A stretch of DNA of 64,000 bases from Anaerolineae bacterium (GTDB taxonomy: Bacteria; Chloroflexota; Anaerolineae; 4572-78; J111): assembly GCA_023382535.1 (NCBI GenBank), contig JAHDWA010000043.1:31312-95311 (forward strand). Reading direction: 5' to 3'. Shown in pieces: positions 32,513 through 39,376 of this stretch. Under the pieces are notes generated by a model, which searched no databases, was not told the origin of the DNA, and worked only from the letters and a program-made list of their open reading frames with translations. Each line of letters begins with the position of its first letter. The first letter of the stretch is position 1. The translations under genes were made by a program, and so were the position numbers.

Positions 32513-32659
32513 GCTATCTTGTTAATGACATCCAAAGAGTGCATCCAAATCTAACTTAGGACAAGTTGCCAACTTGTTTTACAGACCCGTGTCCGAAACT
32601 ACACTTGACATGCGGTGGAGAGTTGGCTATACTATGCCCTAATTGGAAGGGCTTCATGT
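32513..32659. other. Gap before the T-box leader
   Basis: TTGACATGCGG... at about 32606, 17 spacer bases and TATACT at about 32629 is a plausible valS promoter (TTGACA-N17-TATACT). No gene is visible. Confidence 0.5.
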
Positions 32660-32983
32660 CCCTGTTAAAAACGTCGAACAGGAAGAGTAAGCAGTCTGAA
32701 GCTGCCAGAGAGGCAAGGTTATAAGCTGCAAGCCTTGCTCAGTAATCGCTGCTGAACGTCGCCTGGGAGTTGAATCATCCAACGGGTTTGTCGGCAGGCC
32801 CCAGTAGATTATTCCGGGTTCGCCCGTTAGCGCGTCGAGAGAGATCAGTATACAGTGATCAGATGTCAGTAATCAGTAGCCAGATTTTTTCTGACTACTG
32901 GCTACTGACTACTTAACTACTGATAATCAAGGTGGTACCGCGAAAAGGAATCCCTTTCGTCCTTGAGGATGGAAGGGATTTTT
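32660..32983 (+). promoter_or_regulatory. T-box riboswitch (tRNA-Val) upstream of valS
   Basis: The T-box AAGGTGGTACCGCG lies at 32929-32942; its TGGT would pair with the ACCA end of uncharged tRNA. It is followed by a terminator AATCCCTTTCGTCC-TTGA-GGATGGAAGGGATT-TTT (32949-32983). Upstream, Stem I has AGAGTAAGCAG and a paired GGCAAGG...GCCTTGC distal arm. The likely specifier codon is GTC (32758-32760, within GCTGAACGTCGCC), a valine codon, matching the gene downstream. Uncharged tRNA-Val would stabilise the antiterminator. The stretch between Stem I and the T-box is occupied by a word-repeat hairpin. Confidence 0.92.
32845..32927. repeat. CAGTAATCAGTAGCCAG / CTGGCTACTGACTA hairpin within the T-box leader
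   Basis: GATCAG, GTCAGTAATCAGTAG words face CTGACTACTGGCTACTGACTA words around ATTTTTT. It stands where Stem III is expected. The same words are in coding sequence at 56917-56960. Confidence 0.8.
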
Positions 32984-32990
32984 AGTTGAA

Positions 32991-33073
32991 GACCGCCGGC
33001 AGCCGGCCGCTGACCACCGGAGTACTTCTAAGAGGGACTTCTAGCAGCGGTCGTCGGTCTGTGGTCGGCGGTC
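32991..33073. repeat. GACCGCCGGC / CGGCGGTC hairpin before valS
   Basis: Arms at 32991-32998 and 33066-33073, with further complementary GCCGGCCGCTGACCAC / GTCGTCGGTCTGTGG words. It lies between terminator and start codon, 20 bases before ATG 33093. Confidence 0.75.
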
Positions 33074-33092
33074 AGCTTCAGGAGTAAATGAT

Positions 33093-35798
33093 ATGGCAAA
33101 AACATTACCGATTGACCCGTCTGACATGGCTAAAGCTTATGACCCCAGGCTGTTCGAGGAGCCAATCTACGATTGGTGGGAAAGCAAGGGCTATTTTAAG
33201 CCGGAATTTGCCGGACCCGCTGCCGAACCCTTTGTCATTTCGATGCCGCCGCCCAACGTGACCGGCGCGCTGCATCTGGGCCATGCCATCACGGCCTCTA
33301 TAGAAGATTTGCTGATCCGTTACCAGCGCATGCAGGGTAAGGCCGCCTTGTGGGTGCCCGGCACCGACCATGCCGGTATCGCCACCCAACTGCAAGTGGA
33401 ACGCGCCCTGCGCGCCGAAGGTACCAGCCGCGAAGAAATTGGCCGTGAGAAGTTTCTGGAGCGGACCTGGGCCTGGAAAGAGCAGTACAGCGGCACCATC
33501 CAGCAGCAGCACCGCCGCCTGGGCGCGTCGTGCGACTGGGACCGGGAACGATTTACCATGGACGAGGGTCTCTCACGGGCCGTGCGCGAAGCTTTTGTGA
33601 CCTTATACGAGCGCGGCCTGATTTACCGGGGGGAGTATCTCATCAACTGGTCGCCCGGCCTGCAAACGGCCGTCAGCGACCTGGAGGTGGAATACAGTGA
33701 GGAAGAGGGTCAGCTTTATTACTTCAAATATATGCTGGGAAGTGACCCCACCTCGGCGGAGTCCGGGCAGGAGGCGGATGAATATATCGCCGTGGCCACA
33801 ACCCGCCCCGAAACCATTTTAGGCGATACGGCGGTGGCCGTCCATCCGGATGATGAACGCTACCAGCGCTTTATTGGCCGCAGCGCCATTGTGCCGATGT
33901 TGAACCGCCCCATCCCCGTCATTGCCGACCCCTATGTGGACCGTGAGTTCGGCACCGGGGCGCTCAAAATAACGCCGGGCCACGACCCCAATGACTTTGA
34001 GATAGGCCGCAAGCACAACCTGCCCATCATCAATGTGATGAACAAAGACGCCACGATGAACGCCAACGCCGGCCCCTACGCCGGGCTGGACCGCTTCGAG
34101 GCTCGCCAAAAGTTATGGGCGGATATGGAAGCGGCCGGCTTGACCCTCGATGTGAAACCGCACCGGCTGCAAGTGCCGCGTTCCCAGCGCGGCGGCGAGG
34201 TGGTTGAGCCGCTGGTTTCGACCCAGTGGTTTGTCAAAATGCGGCCCCTGGCCGACAAGGGCCTGGCAGCGGTGGCTAACGGCGACGTCAGGATTATCCC
34301 GGAACGGTTTACCAAGATCTACAACAACTGGCTGGAAAATATCCGCGATTGGTGCATCAGCCGCCAGCTTTGGTGGGGCCATCGCATCCCGGTCTGGTAC
34401 TGCCCTGACTGCGGCGAGATGATTGTGGCCCGCGAAGACCCAAGCGAGTGCCCCCGCTGCGGCAGCAAAAACATTGAGCAGGACCCTGACGTGCTCGATA
34501 CCTGGTTCAGTTCCGGCCTGTGGCCCTTCTCTACCCTGGGCTGGCCCGAGGATACGCCTGACCTGCGCCGCTACTATCCCACCTCGGTCATGGAGACCGG
34601 CTACGATATCCTCTTCTTCTGGGTGGCGCGGATGATTATGAGCGGCCTGGAATATACCGAACAGGTCCCGTTCCATACCGTTTACCTGCACGGCCTCATT
34701 CGCGACGAGCATGGCCGCAAGATGAGCAAAACATCCGGCAATGTCATTGACCCGCTGGAAGTGATGGACGAGTACGGCACCGACGCGTTTCGCTTTAGCC
34801 TGCTCACCGGCTCCGCGCCCGGCAACGATATGAACCTGTCCATGGAGCGGATTGCCTCCAGCCGCAACTTCTGTAACAAAATCTGGAACGCGACCCGCTT
34901 TGTGGTCAGCAATACCGGCACGGCCTTTCAATCGGGGGCGGGCACGTGGAACTTGTCCGGGCTGTCCCTGCCCGATCGCTGGATTTTAAGCCGGCACAAC
35001 CGGCTGATTGCCGACGTGACCCGCCTGATTGATGAGTATAACTTTGGCGAGGCGGGCCGGCAGTTGTACGATTTCTTCTGGAGCGAGTTTGCCGATTGGT
35101 ACATTGAAATCGCCAAGATTCGGCTCTATGGGGCCGACCCACGCGCCCAGGCCACCGCCCGCCGGGTCCTGGTTTACGTGCTGGAACACGTCTTGCGGCT
35201 GCTCCATCCCTTCATCCCTTTTGTCACCGAAGCCGCCTGGCAGCATCTGCCCCACGAGGGTGAGAGCTTGATGGTAACCACCTGGCCCCACCCCAGCCAC
35301 ACCGGCATTGACGATGAGGCGGAAGCGCAGATGACGCTCTTGATCGAGATTATCCGGGCTGTTCGTAACATTCGCTCCGAATACAACGTGGAACCGGGCA
35401 AAAAGATTTCGGCCCATATCGCCGCCGGGACTAATGCCGACCTGCTGGCCAAGCACCAGGAGATTCTGGTGGCCCTGGCCCGGCTGGAGAAGGACGAGCT
35501 GCATATCGTCCCAACTTTGGCCAGGAAGCCGGAGCAGGCCGTGGCCCAGGTTGTCAGCGGGGGGATTGAAATTTATCTGCCCTTGGCCGGGATGATTGAC
35601 CTTGACGCGGAACGGGAACGCTGGCACAAAGAGGTCGCCCAGCTTGAAAAGCGGATTGCCGCCAGCAGAGTTAGACTGAGCAATCCGAACTTTACCGAAA
35701 AAGCCCCCGCGGCGGTGGTTGAAAAAGAGCGCGAACAACTGACCAACCTTGAACTCCAAGCGGCCAAAATTTGGGAACGTCTAAAGGAGTTAGGCTAA
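33093..35798 (+). CDS. valS: Valyl-tRNA synthetase
   Basis: 901 residues, the usual length for bacterial ValRS. The class I signatures are PPPNVTGALHLGHA (HIGH equivalent, near 58) and GRKMSKTSGN (KMSKS, near 543). The long CP1 editing domain (about 190-340) contains TTRPETILGDTAVAVHP. A zinc-knuckle-like WYCPDCGEMI ... CPRCGSK sits near 436-462. The C-terminal 65 residues form the ValRS coiled coil. The enzyme charges tRNA-Val and clears Thr-tRNA-Val. Expression is controlled by the Val T-box leader just upstream. ATG 33093 follows CAGGAG by 8 bases. The sigma factor gene starts 25 bases after the stop and may be read through. Confidence 0.97.
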   Translation: MAKTLPIDPSDMAKAYDPRLFEEPIYDWWESKGYFKPEFAGPAAEPFVISMPPPNVTGALHLGHAITASIEDLLIRYQRMQGKAALWVPGTDHAGIATQLQVERALRAEGTSREEIGREKFLERTWAWKEQYSGTIQQQHRRLGASCDWDRERFTMDEGLSRAVREAFVTLYERGLIYRGEYLINWSPGLQTAVSDLEVEYSEEEGQLYYFKYMLGSDPTSAESGQEADEYIAVATTRPETILGDTAVAVHPDDERYQRFIGRSAIVPMLNRPIPVIADPYVDREFGTGALKITPGHDPNDFEIGRKHNLPIINVMNKDATMNANAGPYAGLDRFEARQKLWADMEAAGLTLDVKPHRLQVPRSQRGGEVVEPLVSTQWFVKMRPLADKGLAAVANGDVRIIPERFTKIYNNWLENIRDWCISRQLWWGHRIPVWYCPDCGEMIVAREDPSECPRCGSKNIEQDPDVLDTWFSSGLWPFSTLGWPEDTPDLRRYYPTSVMETGYDILFFWVARMIMSGLEYTEQVPFHTVYLHGLIRDEHGRKMSKTSGNVIDPLEVMDEYGTDAFRFSLLTGSAPGNDMNLSMERIASSRNFCNKIWNATRFVVSNTGTAFQSGAGTWNLSGLSLPDRWILSRHNRLIADVTRLIDEYNFGEAGRQLYDFFWSEFADWYIEIAKIRLYGADPRAQATARRVLVYVLEHVLRLLHPFIPFVTEAAWQHLPHEGESLMVTTWPHPSHTGIDDEAEAQMTLLIEIIRAVRNIRSEYNVEPGKKISAHIAAGTNADLLAKHQEILVALARLEKDELHIVPTLARKPEQAVAQVVSGGIEIYLPLAGMIDLDAERERWHKEVAQLEKRIAASRVRLSNPNFTEKAPAAVVEKEREQLTNLELQAAKIWERLKELG

Positions 35799-35823
35799 CC
35801 TTTCTTAAGCTATGAGACTCTAA

Positions 35824-36387
35824 GTGGACTATTCAACCCTGGACGATACTGAGCTTATTGCCGCCGTCGCCTGTGCCCAGCCGGATGCGTTGAGCGAATT
35901 GTACGACCGCTATCATCGCCTGGTCTTTAGCCTGGCGCTGAATATGGTGCTGGATTATGCCACAGCCGAGGAAGTAACCCTGGATGTTTTTACCCGCATC
36001 TGGGAAAAGGCCGCGACTTACCGGGCTGACCGGGCCAAGGTGACTACCTGGCTGCTCAGTCTGGCTCGCCATCGCGCTATTGATGCGCTGCGCCATCAGC
36101 AGGCTCGCCCGGACCGAGAGGGTCTGAGCTGGGCCGATATCTCACTCCCAGCCGACCCCTCGCTCAACAGCCCGGAAGATGTGGTGGAAGTCAGGCTGCA
36201 ACGAGACCGCGTCCGCGCGGCGATTGCCCAACTCCCCGCCGAGCAAAAACAGGCCCTGGCCCTGGCCTACTTTAGAGGTTACAGCCACAGCCAGATTGCG
36301 GAAATATTGCAGCAGCCGCTGGGCACAGTTAAAACGCGCGTACGCTCTGCCATGCAGAAATTACGCCAGTTATTACAGGATGAATAG
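35824..36387 (+). CDS. ECF-type RNA polymerase sigma factor
   Basis: 187 residues from GTG 35824 (weak ribosome site). Region 2: LSELYDRYHRLVFSLALNMV through VTTWLLSLARHRAIDALRHQ. Region 4: QLPAEQKQALALAYFRGYSH, SQIAEILQQPLGTVKTRVRS. The next gene is an anti-sigma factor of RskA type, so this resembles the SigK/RskA pairing. Usual role: extracytoplasmic stress response. Placed 25 bases after valS. Confidence 0.92.
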   Translation: MDYSTLDDTELIAAVACAQPDALSELYDRYHRLVFSLALNMVLDYATAEEVTLDVFTRIWEKAATYRADRAKVTTWLLSLARHRAIDALRHQQARPDREGLSWADISLPADPSLNSPEDVVEVRLQRDRVRAAIAQLPAEQKQALALAYFRGYSHSQIAEILQQPLGTVKTRVRSAMQKLRQLLQDE

Positions 36388-36460
36388 TTTGGTGTTGAAT
36401 AAATCCAAAATTTGTTTGATTGCGTATGAATCTATAAGGGATTCAATCAGGTAAGCAAGT

Positions 36461-37189
36461 ATGTCCGCCGATCCACACGTTCTCGAATTACTGCCGGCTT
36501 ACGCCCTGGGCAGCCTGGATGAAGAAGAGCGCCGGCTGGTGTCCGATCACCTGTCCGATTGTTCTACGTGCGCGGCTGAGTTGAGTGTATATCAGGTTCT
36601 GACCGCTCAACTGGCTCTGGCTGCGCCTGAGGCCCGGCCTTCACCCGATTTGAAGCGCCGCTTGCTGGCCCGTCTGCCTGCATCACCGCCCCCCCATGCC
36701 AACCAAACACGGTTTTCCTGGCGGCGATATTTGCCCAATTTCAGCCAAAGACCTGCCCTTGCCTGGGGCATGGCCAGTTTCCTCTTAATCCTGGTCCTGC
36801 TCGCCAGTAACTTATTCTTATGGCAGCGAGTCACCCGGCTGGAAGCGCTCCGGTCAGGTGGGATGCGAGCCATCCCCTTAAGTAATACCGGCCTGGTGCC
36901 GGGTGCAGCCGGTTTTGTGATTATTGGGGCAGATGGCCAGAATGGCGCTTTCATCGTTGATGCGCTGCCTACGCTTGAACCGGACCGGCAGTACCAGTTG
37001 TGGCTGACTCAGAATGAACAAAGAACCAGCGGCGCTGTCTTCTCGGTTGATGAGTACGGCTACGGCGGAGGCCGGATCAGAGCGCCCCAAAATCTTTTTG
37101 AGTATTCCGGCTGCGACATCAGCATTGAACCGGCCGGCGGCAGCCCTGCCATGACGGGCGAGCGGGTACTGGGCGGCCGGCTCAAATAA
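36461..37189 (+). CDS. RskA-type anti-sigma factor
   Basis: 242 residues. The N-terminal anti-sigma domain has the zinc motif H-x3-C-x2-C (SDHLSDCSTCAAEL) near residues 28-38. One membrane helix lies near 107-125 (MASFLLILVLLASNLFL). The extracytoplasmic RskA C-terminal domain (about 145-240) includes GFVIIGADGQNGAFIVDALP and YQLWLTQNEQ. It would hold the ECF sigma factor at the membrane until cleaved. It is 73 bases after the sigma gene. Confidence 0.9.
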   Translation: MSADPHVLELLPAYALGSLDEEERRLVSDHLSDCSTCAAELSVYQVLTAQLALAAPEARPSPDLKRRLLARLPASPPPHANQTRFSWRRYLPNFSQRPALAWGMASFLLILVLLASNLFLWQRVTRLEALRSGGMRAIPLSNTGLVPGAAGFVIIGADGQNGAFIVDALPTLEPDRQYQLWLTQNEQRTSGAVFSVDEYGYGGGRIRAPQNLFEYSGCDISIEPAGGSPAMTGERVLGGRLK

Positions 37190-37258
37190 AGTTCCAGACA
37201 AATTCCCAATTCATCGTTAAAAATCCAATCCAAAACCGTTTGGGCTACGTATCTATTT

Positions 37259-37286
37259 TTGACAAGCGGGCGGCAGTCAATATAAT
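37259..37286 (+). promoter_or_regulatory. Strong promoter before the cytochrome c gene
   Basis: TTGACA (37259), 16-base spacer, TATAAT (37281). It leaves a leader of about 170 bases. Confidence 0.7.
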
Positions 37287-37291
37287 CCGCG

Positions 37292-37322
37292 CTAATAATT
37301 TGGACTGTAGTCCGCTTATTAG
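37292..37322 (+). other. Nested hairpin at the mRNA 5' end
   Basis: Outer stem CTAATAA / TTATTAG and inner stem GGACT-GT-AGTCC begin right at the expected start of transcription. It could protect the mRNA 5' end. Confidence 0.5.
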
Positions 37323-37462
37323 AACGTATTCCGAGACTTGTTAAGTGGTAATACTGGGGCAAATTCTTGGTCAAAGGGGGTGGGGCCAAAGAAAAGTTCT
37401 GTTGGTACTAAGCTTACTTTTGCTTCTAACCATATCCAAAGAGAGGAGAGAAATTAAACAGC

Positions 37463-38245
37463 ATGCGTAAATTAATTATTTTAATTCCGGCTATCTTAGT
37501 TTTTCTTAGCCTGACTGCTTCAGCGGCCTTTGCCCAGGACCCGGACGCTGGCAAAACAGCCTGGGAAGAGCAGGTTTGGCAGTGCTCGCGCTGCCATGGG
37601 GCGCAGGGCGAGGGAATGTTCGCCCGCCCGCTGTCGAACAGCACCCTGACTGAAGATGAATGGATTGATCAGGTCCGCAGCCCCCGCCGTTTTATGCCCA
37701 GCTTCTCCCAAGATCAGGTGTCGGATCAGCAAATCAGGGATATGCATGCCTACATTACGGCCCTGCCCGACCCAACCGGCGATTTCCAGCGCCAAGACCC
37801 GGGTATTACCGCTACTCATCCCGGCCAAGAACTCATGCTCCAAAAGAACTGTGTTGCCTGCCATGGAGACGTAGTCGAAACAGGTCAGGGACGGATTATT
37901 GAGGGATTTGTGCAGCGCGGCGTCATTCCCACTACCGAGGTCGTCCTCGATCAACTGCGCACGCCGTTTGAAAACATGCCCGCTTACAGCGAGTCCCAAG
38001 TGAGCAATGACGAAGCCGCTCAAATTGCCGATTACCTGACCAGCCTCGTCTCTAATCAAACCGCTGCAGCGCCGTCTGAGGCGCCGGCTGAGCCAGCCCC
38101 GGCGACCACGCCGGCCCCGGCGGCTAATCTGCCCGCAACCGGCGGCGAGGCTTCTGCCAACACCCTGCCTCTGGTTCTGTTACTGGTCGGGGGGGGACTG
38201 GCCCTGGCCGGACTCGCCCTGCGTCGGCGAATGGTCAAGCATTAA
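37463..38245 (+). CDS. Di-heme cytochrome c with LPxTG-type C-terminus
   Basis: 260 residues from ATG 37463 (GAGAGGAG upstream). Signal peptide 1-25 (LIILIPAILVFLSLTASAAFA). Two class I cytochrome c domains with haem motifs CSRCH and CVACH; the likely Met ligands are in FMPSFS and NMPAYS, about 60 residues after each. A Pro/Ala linker follows, then LPATGG (near 223), a membrane helix (LPLVLLLVGGGLALAGLAL) and RRRMVKH, which is the layout of a sortase sorting signal. The gene lies upstream of the alternative complex III operon and is a good candidate electron acceptor for it. No sortase gene is in the window. Confidence 0.88.
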   Translation: MRKLIILIPAILVFLSLTASAAFAQDPDAGKTAWEEQVWQCSRCHGAQGEGMFARPLSNSTLTEDEWIDQVRSPRRFMPSFSQDQVSDQQIRDMHAYITALPDPTGDFQRQDPGITATHPGQELMLQKNCVACHGDVVETGQGRIIEGFVQRGVIPTTEVVLDQLRTPFENMPAYSESQVSNDEAAQIADYLTSLVSNQTAAAPSEAPAEPAPATTPAPAANLPATGGEASANTLPLVLLLVGGGLALAGLALRRRMVKH

Positions 38246-38593
38246 TCCAGGTGTTATAATTTGATAGATGAGGAGCACTGTTTGCAGCGCTTCTCATCTA
38301 TCGAGGCTTTAACTTCTACACCGCAGGGGGACAACCTATTTTCCTCAGCTTGATAACCAATTCAAGTGCTAAAACTGACGCCCGAACCGGTTGATACCGC
38401 AACGAATTGAACCTCCAAATCACCTCTGATTACCTTGAACATCACTCTACGCGGGTGATACCCAAACTTCCATCTCCTGTCAAATTAAACCAATCCTTGT
38501 CTTACCATGAAGCTGTAGGTCTGGCTCTCGTTGCGCTTTTGTGAAGCGCTTAATTTTTCCCTTATCATTTTGGAACGCTGGCCCGTTATTGTT
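38246..38593. other. Gap between cytochrome c and actA genes, with hairpin
   Basis: The stem GATAGATGAGGAGC / GCTTCTCATCTATC (38263-38302) with about 12 loop bases probably ends the cytochrome transcript. The rest (about 290 bases) holds no gene and no clear promoter. Confidence 0.5.
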
Positions 38594-39250
38594 ATGTCCC
38601 AAATATTTTCCCCCAGTATAAATATCATCGTTAGAGTGGCAATCCTTGCGGTTGTCGTTGGCCTGGCCGGGCTGGCCGGGCTGGCTTATCTCTATGTCAG
38701 GTCTCCTTACCAAACGGGAGTGGGGATAGCTAAGGCCCAGCCGGTGCTGTTTAGCCACCAGCAGCACGTCGGAGGGCTGGGGCTTGACTGCCGTTACTGT
38801 CATGCCTCGGTCGAAGAATCTAATTTTGCCGGTATCCCTCCTACCGAAACCTGCATGGGCTGTCACGGCCATTTTGCTACGGACGACCCGCTGCTGGAAC
38901 CGGTTCGCGCCAGCGCCCAAAATAACCAGCCACTGGAGTGGATTCGAGTGCACGACCTGGCCGATTTTGTCTACTTCAACCATGCTATTCATCTGAAAAA
39001 AGGGGTGGGCTGCGAAACCTGCCACGGCCGGGTGGACCAGATGCCGCTCACGGCCAAGGCCGAGACGCTGCAAATGGATTGGTGCCTGGAATGTCACCGC
39101 GCCCCCGAACGTTTTCTCCGGCCTCTTGACCAGATCTACACGTTGGGCTGGCAGCCGCCCGAAGACCAAACGGCGCTGGGCCGACAACTGGTGGCAGATT
39201 ATGGGATTAAGATTGACCAGCTCAGCGACTGTTCGATCTGCCATCGCTAA
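38594..39250 (+). CDS. actA: Alternative complex III subunit A, pentahaem cytochrome c
   Basis: 218 residues from ATG 38594; a longer frame from 38531 has no support. One N-terminal membrane helix (IIVRVAILAVVVGLAGLAGL) anchors a periplasmic-side domain with five haem motifs: CRYCH, CMGCH, CETCH, CLECH and CSICH. FSHQQHVGGLGLDC is the cytochrome c7/c3-like opening with spare His ligands. ActA carries electrons within the quinol:cytochrome c/acceptor oxidoreductase that replaces bc1. It is the first gene of the act operon; a terminator-like repeat separates it from actB. Confidence 0.92.
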   Translation: MSQIFSPSINIIVRVAILAVVVGLAGLAGLAYLYVRSPYQTGVGIAKAQPVLFSHQQHVGGLGLDCRYCHASVEESNFAGIPPTETCMGCHGHFATDDPLLEPVRASAQNNQPLEWIRVHDLADFVYFNHAIHLKKGVGCETCHGRVDQMPLTAKAETLQMDWCLECHRAPERFLRPLDQIYTLGWQPPEDQTALGRQLVADYGIKIDQLSDCSICHR

Positions 39251-39295
39251 CTTCGTTTTCATAGGCTGAAAGTCGGCCAGACTTTTAGCGTCTAC

Positions 39296-39362
39296 AGGGA
39301 ACTCAGGGAACTCATTGGAACTCCGCCCCTCAGCTCCCTTGAGTTCCTGAGAGTTCCTTTTT
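39296..39362 (+). terminator. Word-repeat hairpin with T-run between actA and actB
   Basis: GGGAACTCAGGGAACTC faces GAGTTCCTGAGAGTTCC, followed by TTTTT. It looks like an attenuator that could set the ratio of actA to the rest of the operon. Confidence 0.6.
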
Positions 39363-39376
39363 GAGAATAGGTTTTA

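Noticed and set aside
32791..32840. tRNA-like GGGTTCGCCC stretch
   Set aside because: It lies within the T-box leader and cannot be folded by eye into a cloverleaf.
38531..38593. Upstream ATG of actA
   Set aside because: The extra 21 residues are not membrane-leader-like; the Met at 38594 directly precedes the anchor helix.
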